A DNA stretch of 6,002 bases. Source: an uncultured cyanobacterium (GTDB lineage Bacteria; Cyanobacteriota; Vampirovibrionia; Gastranaerophilales; Gastranaerophilaceae). Where the stretch lies: positions 1 to 6,002 of the forward strand of contig CAMTNN010000099.1 of NCBI GenBank assembly GCA_947073895.1, given 5' to 3'. Shown here in pieces: positions 1 to 5,704 of this stretch. The notes under the pieces are model-generated. The model saw only the letters and a program-made list of their open reading frames with translations. It was not told the origin of the DNA and did no database searches. Each line of letters starts with the position of its first letter. The stretch's first letter is position 1. A program made the translations under genes and the position numbers.

Positions 1-615
1 GCATTGCTTATTTAACTCTTTTCTTCTTTCTTCAGAAACATGAACATTTTTAGCGATATGATGTTTTTCAACACCTTGATTAATTTGTTTATCAACAACA
101 TAAACATAATACAATTCCATATTTTCTTTTTCTGCCTTAATCCTGATTGTATCAAGCGCGTCCTTAACATTCATCAAATAACTTACAGTAAGAACTACCG
201 GTGTCATAATACCGCCGGCCGTATCTTCATTGTATGTTAAAAGTTCACGAACTTCAGATGAGAATTTTTCAGGAAGTTTATCCAAATAAGTTTGGGTCTC
301 ATCCTCTTCCATCTCACCAAGAACGTCTGCAGCTTCGTCGTGAGGCAGTTTTGAAATCAAACGGGAAGCAAGAGCCTCATCAATATCACCCAAGATTTCA
401 ACTTGCAACTGTGGCGGCAAATACTCGATAACATCAGCGGCCTTTTCTTCGTCTAATTTTGTAAAACACGCAAGACGTTCATCTGCACAAAGCTGTTGAA
501 AAATATCCGCAATATCCGCCTCGTGAAAAGCATTCAACTCGTCACGAAGCTGCTCATCAGCATTCGTTTCAATCAACTCTTGTATTCTATCTATTGTATT
601 CTCAATATTTGACAT
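1..615 (-). CDS. mgtE: Magnesium transporter MgtE, N-terminal part (runs off the window)
   Basis: The first 205 codons of a minus-strand gene lie in the window; its C-terminal part is beyond base 1. MgtE is a homodimeric inner-membrane Mg2+ channel whose cytosolic N domain and CBS pair sense intracellular Mg2+. Residues about 20-130 show the acidic helical repeat pattern of the MgtE N domain (DIADIFQQL, KAADVIEYLP, EAADVLGEM). The diagnostic junction TAGGIM sits at about 132-137, and the first CBS strand YYVYVVD at 169-175. The five-helix membrane domain should follow outside the window. After residue 175 the expected 'GRLVGVVSLR'-like CBS segment is not seen; a charged stretch rich in K, E, H and N follows instead, either a lineage insertion or divergence. 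The ATG at 615 has no clear Shine-Dalgarno; a TATAAA lies 6 nt upstream. It is 109 nt downstream of yajQ on the same strand. Family confidence is high; integrity is unknown. Confidence 0.88.
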   Translation of the reverse strand, partial: MSNIENTIDRIQELIETNADEQLRDELNAFHEADIADIFQQLCADERLACFTKLDEEKAADVIEYLPPQLQVEILGDIDEALASRLISKLPHDEAADVLGEMEEDETQTYLDKLPEKFSSEVRELLTYNEDTAGGIMTPVVLTVSYLMNVKDALDTIRIKAEKENMELYYVYVVDKQINQGVEKHHIAKNVHVSEERRKELNKQC

Positions 616-724
616 TTTCTTTTATACTTTTGGGCGGAGCACATTCCATCATAACTACCAACCTGATATTCGCTTTGTCCGTGCTCCTTTTGTACAGACT
701 ACCTGTGGGTTCAGGCTGGTTGGT
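616..724 (-). promoter_or_regulatory. Candidate structured leader between yajQ and mgtE
   Basis: This 109-nt gap precedes mgtE. Read on the minus strand it has two perfect 7-bp complementary pairs in interleaved order: ACCAACC (724-718) with GGTTGGT (663-657), and GGAGCAC (687-681) with GTGCTCC (642-636). A small hairpin ACAG-GTAGT-CTGT lies at 706-694, and CCTGA (715-711) could alternatively pair with TCAGG (666-662). The a-b-a'-b' order means either a pseudoknot or two exclusive folds, as in riboswitches. I do not recognise the M-box, yybP-ykoY, NiCo or GEMM consensus. No poly-U hairpin terminator is evident. Function is inferred only from structure and position. Confidence 0.35.
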
Positions 725-1225
725 TTATCTGTAATTTGTAAACTGAAGAGGATAATCGTATTTGTCCTCGTTAGTACGAAGAAGTTTGATTACATCCTGC
801 AAATCATCCTTGCTTTTGCCACTTACACGAACCTGCTCGCCTTGAATAGAAGCTTGAACTTTTAGTTTTGAATCTTTTATATCAGCTACAATTTTCTTTG
901 CAAGCTCTTGAGTCAAACCTTTTCTTAAGTTATAAACCTGTCTTACATTCCCACCAAGAGCGTTTTCTACAGGTTGAGCATCAAGGATTTTGATACTTAG
1001 ACCGCGTTTTACAAGTTTTGATTGTAAAATATCATAGATATTTCTAAGCTTCATATCATCACTTGTAGTAATAGTAATGGTTTTATCTGCTTCCAAATTA
1101 ATATCGGAATTAGAATTCTTCAAATCGAAACGTGAAGTCAAATCTCTCTTAACCTGATCAACCGCATTCAAAAGCTCCTGCTTGTCGAATTCAGAAACAA
1201 CATCAAAACTGCAATCTTTAGCCAT
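725..1225 (-). CDS. yajQ: YajQ family nucleotide-binding protein (UPF0234)
   Basis: A 166-residue cytosolic protein, close to the family's usual 160-165. It follows the E. coli YajQ pattern throughout: the N-terminal CSFDVVSEFDKQEL, the SRFDLKN segment, KLVKRGL in the middle, then KKIVADIKDSKLKVQASIQG and VRVSGKSKDDLQ, ending in PLQFTNYR. The fold is two ferredoxin-like halves that bind RNA or nucleotides; a Xanthomonas homologue has been reported as a cyclic-di-GMP effector. The start is placed at 1225 because AGGAG (1238-1234) is 8 nt upstream. An in-frame ATG at 1231 would leave only 2 nt and is rejected. It follows the 81-residue gene by 59 nt and precedes mgtE by 109 nt on the same strand, so the three may be co-transcribed. 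The family call is secure; the ligand here is not known. Confidence 0.95.
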   Translation of the reverse strand: MAKDCSFDVVSEFDKQELLNAVDQVKRDLTSRFDLKNSNSDINLEADKTITITTSDDMKLRNIYDILQSKLVKRGLSIKILDAQPVENALGGNVRQVYNLRKGLTQELAKKIVADIKDSKLKVQASIQGEQVRVSGKSKDDLQDVIKLLRTNEDKYDYPLQFTNYR

Positions 1226-1284
1226 AATCATAACTCCTATTTAGCTTACAATCCCATCTTAACACAAATAGAAGCAAAACTATA

Positions 1285-1530
1285 CTAAGTTAAAAAACAT
1301 CTCTGAATAAACCTGCCTAACCAGGTTTTTTGACATGCAGGCTCAGGTCTTCGCGGAACAATTGCCATAGGATAAGGTTGAGCATAGGGTCTTGAGCCAA
1401 AATCCTCATATCCTACACCATATTTTGCCTTCAAAGCCTGATGCGCATTAGTGCCGCCGCCTTGAAAACCATTCATATTTGTATTCATTCCACCTATCGG
1501 CATCATTGAACCGGAATACATATTCACCAT
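1285..1530 (-). CDS. Orphan small protein, Met/Gly/Asn-rich N-terminus (81 aa)
   Basis: I do not recognise a family. The ATG at 1530 is chosen because AAAGG lies 8 nt upstream; a GTG at 1539 in the same frame overlaps that ribosome site and is unlikely. Residues 1-26 are low-complexity, dominated by Met, Gly and Asn. Residues 29-58 carry an aromatic/proline segment (AKYGVGYEDFGSRPYAQPYP). The tail from about 59 is basic with two cysteines (C66, C78) and an amphipathic end, TWLGRFIQRCFLT. There is no signal peptide or transmembrane helix. It is first in the minus-strand run before yajQ (59-nt gap) and divergent from the HD-domain gene. The composition suggests a disordered or surface-adsorbing peptide, but no function can be assigned. 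The good ribosome site and clean position support a real gene. Confidence 0.6.
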   Translation of the reverse strand: MVNMYSGSMMPIGGMNTNMNGFQGGGTNAHQALKAKYGVGYEDFGSRPYAQPYPMAIVPRRPEPACQKTWLGRFIQRCFLT

Positions 1531-1646
1531 AAAACACACCTTTAAAATAACTTCACATTTATATAAAGTTTTTACGATTCTAAAAATTGCCTTTTCATTT
1601 TACACTTCTATACATTTCTTAATATTCGCTTTATTTTAGTCAATTC

Positions 1647-1671
1647 TTTATTAAAGAAATACTTTAATAAA
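1647..1671. repeat. Perfect 10-bp inverted repeat, 5-bp spacer
   Basis: TTTATTAAAG (1647-1656) and CTTTAATAAA (1662-1671) are exact reverse complements around AAATA. The repeat ends 38 bp upstream of the HD gene start and overlaps its candidate -35, where a repressor would block polymerase. It has only one G:C pair per arm and no following T-run, so it reads better as a dimeric protein operator than as a terminator. The binding protein is unknown. Confidence 0.6.
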
Positions 1672-1697
1672 CTATAAGTGTAGTTAAATTATTAGAA

Positions 1698-1707
1698 AAT
1701 CGCGATT
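1698..1707. repeat. Palindrome AATCGCGATT abutting the HD gene start
   Basis: A perfect 10-bp palindrome ends 2 bp before the ATG at 1710, where a ribosome site would normally be. No Shine-Dalgarno is present. It may be an operator or a chance palindrome; it is not the cyanobacterial HIP1 octamer GCGATCGC. Confidence 0.4.
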
Positions 1708-1709
1708 AA

Positions 1710-2429
1710 ATGACATTTATTTACAACTTTCCGTTAAATTTGAATATTCCTAAAATCTCGTTCAAGAGCACATCTGCGACGTTCAGTCCGTCACAGACAC
1801 CGAACGAATATTCTTACGGCGACGGATTCAGCACAAATCCGCTATATGAAGGCGTTGGCTCAGAAGAGCAAATTTTAGCGGAAGCCAAGTCAAATCCAAA
1901 AATTAAAGAGTTGTTGAATAAATACAATATTCCGCTTAAATTAAACATGAAAGAGTTAGAACAGTTGAAACGCGGACATTTACGCGAAACTAGGGTTGTT
2001 GCAGCTCAAATATATTCTGCTCTTCCAAAAGATATGAAATCAGAAGTCAATCTTCCAAATTTACAGGAAGCAGCAATGTTCCACGACTATGGAAAAGTAT
2101 TGATACCTTCCTCTATCCTTAATAAAGCAGGCTCTTTAACAGAAGATGAACACAAAATCATGGATTTACACTCCGAATTGAGTTATGAGCTCTTAAAAAA
2201 ACAACATCTAAGCGAAGATTCTTTGGACATGATTAGAAACCACCATAATGCAGGTGACAATTTGGGTACACAAATCCTAAGCACAGCTGATAAGTATAGC
2301 GCACTGAGAGAAACTCGTTGTTACAAAGAACCTTTGAGCCGCGAAGAAGCATTAGCCATTATCAAAGAAGATGTTGATAACGGCACAATTGCACCCGAAA
2401 TTTATGAAGCATTAGCAAAAAGTGTTTAA
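1710..2429 (+). CDS. HD-domain phosphohydrolase, HD-GYP-derived without the GYP motif
   Basis: A 239-residue soluble protein with two parts. Residues 1-50 look disordered (Ser/Thr/Pro/Tyr-rich, with ISFKS at 16-20). Residues about 85-235 form an HD domain of the HD-GYP lineage. The metal-binding set appears complete: H90, H125-D126 followed by G128-K129, H154, H178-H179 and D194. The flanks also match HD-GYP proteins ([44 protein letters not shown]). The usual loop after the HH pair, containing GYP and involved in cyclic-di-GMP cleavage, is shortened to about [16 protein letters not shown] enzymes hydrolyse c-di-GMP or related nucleotides; without the loop the substrate cannot be named. There is no clear Shine-Dalgarno before the ATG. 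It is divergent from the 81-residue gene and converges on the SEC-C reading frame, overlapping it by 4 bp at the stop codons. Confidence 0.85.
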   Translation: MTFIYNFPLNLNIPKISFKSTSATFSPSQTPNEYSYGDGFSTNPLYEGVGSEEQILAEAKSNPKIKELLNKYNIPLKLNMKELEQLKRGHLRETRVVAAQIYSALPKDMKSEVNLPNLQEAAMFHDYGKVLIPSSILNKAGSLTEDEHKIMDLHSELSYELLKKQHLSEDSLDMIRNHHNAGDNLGTQILSTADKYSALRETRCYKEPLSREEALAIIKEDVDNGTIAPEIYEALAKSV

Positions 2430-2605
2430 GCATTTAAACAGCAATTTTTGTACTTCTTACCGCTTCCACAAGGGCAAGGATCATTTCTGCCAACTTTCTC
2501 GGTAATTGCAGGCTGCTGTTCTTTCGGAGTAGAAATAACATCAAACACATCTGAGAACGCATTTGAGCAATACAATACTGTCGCTGATGAATAAATACGG
2601 TTTTT
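2426..2605 (-). pseudogene. Detached SEC-C zinc-binding module, in frame after the 354-aa gene's stops
   Basis: The minus strand has 59 uninterrupted sense codons from 2605 to 2429, then TAA at 2428-2426. The last 23 residues are a textbook SEC-C motif: [20 protein letters not shown], with all four zinc-ligand cysteines in C-x-C-x8-CC spacing. SEC-C tails occur at the C-terminus of SecA and of many unrelated bacterial proteins. The segment is in exactly the same frame as the 354-residue protein, separated from it only by tandem TAA (2611-2609) and TAG (2608-2606). It has no ATG and no Shine-Dalgarno; the only weak starts are TTG at 2575 and GTG at 2548. The most economical view is that it is the former C-terminal domain of the upstream gene, cut off by nonsense codons. 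Readthrough or separate translation is also possible. The motif is certain; the status as pseudogene fragment or expressed tail is not. Confidence 0.7.
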
Positions 2606-2608
2606 CTA

Positions 2609-3673
2609 TTATGATGATTTATAGTCATTCATAAGCTCATCAAAAGTGGATTCTGTTCCCATTAATTCATTAACAACTTCCATAAAGTTAGGATATTGTT
2701 TTGAAACTCTTGATAAAATACTATCAGGTACAGATTCATTGGTTAAGAAATACTGTACACAAGCTTTTGCATTCTCAACAGAATCTTTGTTTTCAAAAAT
2801 CTTTGTAAATGTTTCATAGAAAGGAATTGCATACAAACCTTTTTCCTTATCAAAGATTACTGCAACATCATAAGTCTCTTCATGAGAAGCAAACCCGCCG
2901 AGAGAGTTTTCCAAAAAGTTTGAATAATTGTTATCAAGTTCTTTAACATGGAAAAATCTTGGTGTTTCAAGATTAGACAACTTATCTTCAAGTGTAATTT
3001 CTTCACCGTCGTTAAATGCACCGATAATATCATCAGCGTGTTTATTAGTTGTCAAAATAATATCTTTATCAAATGTAGAGATAAATTTTTCATACATTTC
3101 TGCAATAACGTTTTTTATTTCATCTTCTTTTTCAGAGTTGTGAAGATATAATAACTTAGGGTCTTGAACAAGCTTCATAACCGCATATCTCATAGCTTCT
3201 TCTTTCTGGGAATGAGACAGAATACTTGAAATTTCTATCATATAGAATTCATTTCTGAATTCAAAAATTCTTGCAACAATATACTGACCTGCATAAACCC
3301 CTCTAAAATTAGTCATTTTAGTTAAAGAAAGAACAGTATATGTTTTTTCATTAATTAAATTATAAAGTTCAAATCCGTTTTTAAGAATTCTTTTTATCTC
3401 AAAAATAGAAGATTCCGCATTAACCAATGCTTCTGCAATCTCTTTATTTTTAGCAGTTTCCAAAAACATTTCCATTATAGATTTGTCTTTGATTCTGCGC
3501 TCAAAAATATAAGGCAAAAAGATTTTTTCCATCTGGTTCAAGGAAATATTTCTTGCTCCCATAGTTGCTAGATACTCATCAAAATCAGCCTTAACAGTCT
3601 CATTTGCCTGAGTGAATTCAAAAACTTCTTTTATAACTGCATTTATATCATTAATTTTTTCAATAACTGTCAT
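2609..3673 (-). CDS. Uncharacterised protein of a SEC-C-associated type (354 aa)
   Basis: No named domain is recognised. The start at 3673 (MTVIEKIND) is chosen because AGGAG lies 7 nt upstream; an in-frame upstream start at 3706 would place that ribosome site inside the gene. The protein is cytosolic, acidic and mostly helical, with no signal peptide or membrane segment. Residues about 90-220 (TKMTNFRGVYAGQYIVARIF, MIEISSILSHSQ, AVMKLVQDPKLLY, then IILTTNKHAD) recall, from memory, bacterial proteins of roughly 400 residues that end in a SEC-C zinc module. In line with that, an intact SEC-C module follows in the same frame, beyond a TAA-TAG double stop. So this product is either a naturally shortened version or one whose tail has been lost. 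It lies 63 nt downstream of miaA on the same strand, with its own strong ribosome site. Function is unknown. Confidence 0.8.
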   Translation of the reverse strand: MTVIEKINDINAVIKEVFEFTQANETVKADFDEYLATMGARNISLNQMEKIFLPYIFERRIKDKSIMEMFLETAKNKEIAEALVNAESSIFEIKRILKNGFELYNLINEKTYTVLSLTKMTNFRGVYAGQYIVARIFEFRNEFYMIEISSILSHSQKEEAMRYAVMKLVQDPKLLYLHNSEKEDEIKNVIAEMYEKFISTFDKDIILTTNKHADDIIGAFNDGEEITLEDKLSNLETPRFFHVKELDNNYSNFLENSLGGFASHEETYDVAVIFDKEKGLYAIPFYETFTKIFENKDSVENAKACVQYFLTNESVPDSILSRVSKQYPNFMEVVNELMGTESTFDELMNDYKSS

Positions 3674-3736
3674 ATACCCTCTCCTCGTATATCCACAATA
3701 CCGCAAGCAAGCTAATTTAGCAATAATACTGTATGG

Positions 3737-4585
3737 CTATAAATCAAATTCTAATTCAGGATTAGCCCTAAACCACGTCAACTGGCGTTTTGCATAGTTT
3801 CTTGTGTGCTGTTTAAGCTTATCTAAAGCTTCTTCTAAGGTAGCCTCACCGTCTAAGTATGTCAAAACTTCTTTATAACCGATTGTACAAACAAAATTCT
3901 TAATCCGTCCGTGTTTTTTCAGGAGGCTTTGAGTTTCTTCAATCAAACCCTGTTCAACCATTATATCAACACGTCTGTTAATCCTGTCATAAAGAATCTC
4001 GCGAGATTCAATATAAGGCATTTTCCACTCAACATCAAACTCTGGTTCTTTCTCGCCCGAAACCTCCGAAAAGGGTTTATTCAAAATCTTCATAACTTCT
4101 AATGCACGCACAATTCTGCGCTTATTGGAATCAAAAAGACGCTCATACGACTTAGAATCAAGCTTTTTTACCTCTTCAAGCAAGTCTTCCCGCTCGCGAA
4201 GATTCAATTGTTCGCGCAACTCAGGATTAGCTTCAACTCTGGGTAAATCGAAATTTTCTAACAATACTCTGAAATAAAGCCCCGTTCCTCCCGCAACAAT
4301 CGGAGTTTTCCCACGACTAATAATTTCATAAATTGCGTTTCGAGCATCATCGTAGTAATTTCCTGCTGAATAGTCAAACTCCGGTTCAACAATATCGATA
4401 AGATGATGCGGAACACCTTCCCGCTCTTCAAGAGTTGGTTTTGCCGAAGCTATATCAAAACCTTTATAAACAAGACGCGAATCCGCAGAAACAATTTCAC
4501 CATCAATTTGTTTTGCCAAATCAATCGCCATTTTTGTTTTCCCGCTCGCAGTCGGCCCCACTATTGCTATAACTTTTGGTTTCAT
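3737..4585 (-). CDS. miaA: tRNA dimethylallyltransferase MiaA
   Basis: MiaA transfers a dimethylallyl group from DMAPP to N6 of A37 in tRNAs reading UNN codons, the first step towards ms2i6A, in the cytoplasm. The 282-residue protein is slightly shorter than the usual 290-315 but has every landmark. These are the P-loop GPTASGKT at 10-17, D35-S36 of the SADSRLVYKG motif (the catalytic Asp region), PHHLID at 59-64, and AGGTGLY at 98-104 (the T-G pair at the active site). NKRRIVRALEV at 154-164, the IGYKE tRNA-contact segment, and the C-terminal TRNYAKRQLTWFR at about 261-273 complete the set. The ATG at 4585 lacks a Shine-Dalgarno; TATTAT (4597-4592) sits 6 nt upstream. It is divergent from the TPR gene across 45 bp and precedes the 354-residue gene by 63 nt. 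Identification is secure. Confidence 0.97.
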   Translation of the reverse strand: MKPKVIAIVGPTASGKTKMAIDLAKQIDGEIVSADSRLVYKGFDIASAKPTLEEREGVPHHLIDIVEPEFDYSAGNYYDDARNAIYEIISRGKTPIVAGGTGLYFRVLLENFDLPRVEANPELREQLNLREREDLLEEVKKLDSKSYERLFDSNKRRIVRALEVMKILNKPFSEVSGEKEPEFDVEWKMPYIESREILYDRINRRVDIMVEQGLIEETQSLLKKHGRIKNFVCTIGYKEVLTYLDGEATLEEALDKLKQHTRNYAKRQLTWFRANPELEFDL

Positions 4586-4630
4586 ATTTAAATAATACCG
4601 TAAAATTAAAAAGTATGTTATAATATAGCC
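4586..4630. promoter_or_regulatory. Back-to-back promoters for miaA and the TPR gene
   Basis: The whole gap between two divergent ATGs is 45 bp. On the plus strand a perfect extended -10, TGTTATAAT (4616-4624), predicts a start at about 4630-4632, coinciding with the ATG at 4631, so the TPR mRNA should be leaderless. On the minus strand TATTAT (4597-4592) similarly predicts a start at about the miaA ATG. No good -35 is present for either. The two footprints overlap, so polymerase binding should be mutually exclusive. The plus-strand element is much the stronger call. Confidence 0.6.
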
Positions 4631-5467
4631 ATGTTTAAAAAGAGTTTAGCTGTAATTTTATTATCTTGCGCGTTAACCGTATCTGCTATGGCAGTAGAAG
4701 TTCCGATGGACGCAAAACTCGATTACAACCAGGGTATAGATTTTTATAAACTCGGAATGTACGAACGCGCTATGGAATCATTCAGAAGTGCAATCAGAAC
4801 TTTCCCTGATTATATTGATGCTTATTATAACCTCGGAACAGTGCTTGAGTATCTTAAAAATTACTCCGAAGCTCTAACGGTTTTCAAACAAATTTATCTT
4901 AGAAATCCTAATGATTATGAAGTTATATACAAACTTGCAAACTTATCAGCAAAACTGGAAGATTACACTAATTCAGCACAGTATATCGCATTAATCCCGC
5001 CTGCAAGTGAGTATTACAAATCAGCTCAAACTCTGGCTGAATCAATAAAAGTTTCAACAACCCTACCTGTACAGCAATCGAATCCACAATCAAAAATTGC
5101 AACTCATACAGGAATCTACGAAAATGTTTTAAGCCCAACAGGAGTTACAACCGACAAAAACGGGAATATTTATGTCGCAACTTTTTCAGATAATTCAATT
5201 ATAAAAATTACTCCTGATAATAAACGCATAGTTTTCTTAAAAAGCGACAAAATCAAAGGCCCAATCAGCCTTGCAAGTGATGATATCGGAAATATTTATG
5301 TTTCAAACTACAGCGCAAATAACGTCCTAAAAATCACACCGCAAGGTGTTGCAACCGTGCTCGTAGACAAACTCGATAAGCCTTACGGTCTGCATGTTGA
5401 CGGCAATATGTTATTCATAACCTGTCAGGGCTCAAATTCAATTTACAGACAGAAAATTAACAGATAA
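4631..5467 (+). CDS. Exported TPR protein with C-terminal NHL-type repeats
   Basis: A 278-residue secreted or periplasmic protein. Residues 1-21 form a signal peptide: lysines at 3-4, a hydrophobic core, and AMA before a likely cleavage after A21. LLSC at 10-13 is a poor lipobox, so a lipoprotein is less likely. TPR repeats occupy about 27-60 (NQGIDFYKLGMYERAMESF), 61-94 (YYNLGTVLEYLKNYSEAL) and a weaker 95-125. A linker rich in Ser, Gln and Thr runs from about 140 to 165. From 167 there are three NHL/SMP-30-like beta-propeller blades (SPTGVTTDKNGNIYVATF, GPISLASDDIGNIYVSNY, KPYGLHVDGNMLFITC). Three blades are too few for a closed six-blade propeller. The pairing suggests an envelope scaffold binding a partner through both modules; no enzyme is implied. 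There is no ribosome site, consistent with leaderless initiation. Its stop is 1 bp from the convergent abrB-like gene. Confidence 0.85.
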   Translation: MFKKSLAVILLSCALTVSAMAVEVPMDAKLDYNQGIDFYKLGMYERAMESFRSAIRTFPDYIDAYYNLGTVLEYLKNYSEALTVFKQIYLRNPNDYEVIYKLANLSAKLEDYTNSAQYIALIPPASEYYKSAQTLAESIKVSTTLPVQQSNPQSKIATHTGIYENVLSPTGVTTDKNGNIYVATFSDNSIIKITPDNKRIVFLKSDKIKGPISLASDDIGNIYVSNYSANNVLKITPQGVATVLVDKLDKPYGLHVDGNMLFITCQGSNSIYRQKINR

Positions 5468-5468
5468 A

Positions 5469-5627
5469 CTAAGATTCTTTTTTAACTTTTCGGATTCGGA
5501 TTTCATTGTTTTCAAGATAAAGCTCGACTTCATCTAAAACAGGATTAATACGTAAGCCTTCTAATATTGCCTTGGGTATAATAACGCCCCAACTATTACC
5601 AATATTTCTCAATTTTTTAGTTATCAT
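5469..5627 (-). CDS. AbrB/MazE-like swapped-hairpin DNA-binding protein (52 aa)
   Basis: The protein matches the SpoVT/AbrB fold shared by MazE antitoxins and AbrB regulators: TKKLRNIGNSWGVIIPKAIL at 3-22, then the DEVELYLENNEIRIRKV strands to the C-terminus. Dimers interlock into a beta-barrel that binds palindromic operators. The start at 5627 is set by AGAGG 5 nt upstream; a longer in-frame reading from 5696 covers its own promoter and operators and is rejected. No toxin such as MazF, PemK or a PIN protein follows it in the co-directional position; the next gene is the convergent TPR gene 1 bp away. The divergent neighbour is an unknown 58-residue protein. It is therefore either a solo regulator or half of an unrecognised pair. 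The C-terminal extension that would bind a toxin is very short, about six residues, which favours a regulator. Autoregulation is likely from the operators upstream. Confidence 0.88.
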   Translation of the reverse strand: MITKKLRNIGNSWGVIIPKAILEGLRINPVLDEVELYLENNEIRIRKVKKES

Positions 5628-5637
5628 AGCTACCTCT

Positions 5638-5645
5638 GTTATAAC
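5638..5645. repeat. Operator-like palindrome GTTATAAC, copy 1
   Basis: A perfect 8-bp palindrome just downstream of the minus-strand -10 (5652-5647), spanning the predicted start of the abrB-like transcript. It is identical to copy 2, including the following AA. Confidence 0.6.
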
Positions 5646-5696
5646 AATTATAGCAAATCGCGTTGACATTTTGTTATTCTCCATGTTATTATTCAT

Positions 5697-5704
5697 GTTA
5701 TAAC
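5697..5704. repeat. Operator-like palindrome GTTATAAC, copy 2
   Basis: A second exact copy, just downstream of the plus-strand -10 (5687-5692), covering the predicted start and abutting the AAGGAGG ribosome site (5705-5711) of the 58-residue gene. A bound dimer here would block initiation. Confidence 0.6.

Larger units (their letters stand above)
1531..1709. promoter_or_regulatory. Divergent AT-rich promoter region
   Basis: This intergenic stretch separates the minus-strand 81-residue gene from the plus-strand HD gene and holds no plausible gene. Towards the minus-strand gene, TATAAA (1563-1558) with TTTTTA (1586-1581) 17 bp upstream is a weak sigma-70-like candidate. Towards the HD gene, TATAAG (1673-1678) with TTAAAG (1651-1656) at 16 bp is a weak candidate. 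A perfect inverted repeat and a small palindrome lie inside and are listed separately. The AT-richness makes chance -10 matches common, so the promoter assignments are tentative. Confidence 0.4.

Noticed and set aside
616..724. Known riboswitch (M-box, NiCo, yybP-ykoY, GEMM) before mgtE
   Set aside because: Parts such as GACAAAGC and GGTTGGTAG recall GEMM loosely, but the core sequences and their order do not match.
1697..1704. AAATCGCG shared with 5655-5662 as a common regulatory motif
   Set aside because: Only two copies, in unrelated positions relative to the promoters; TCGCG also occurs inside genes, for example near 3999 and 4196.
2434..2628. 64-residue minus-strand ORF with an ATG
   Set aside because: It overlaps the SEC-C frame, which carries an unmistakable protein motif in another frame; the 64-residue product is a shadow.
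2928..3151. Plus-strand ORFs of 67-71 residues inside the 354-residue gene
   Set aside because: Antisense shadows of a well-supported gene, with biased composition and no ribosome site.
2605..3673. Frameshift explaining separation of the SEC-C tail
   Set aside because: The tail is in the same frame as the 354-residue gene; the barrier is two stop codons, not a frame change.
5628..5696. N-terminal extension of the AbrB-like protein to 75 residues
   Set aside because: The extra codons cover the promoter and palindromes, and AGAGG sits correctly before the ATG at 5627.
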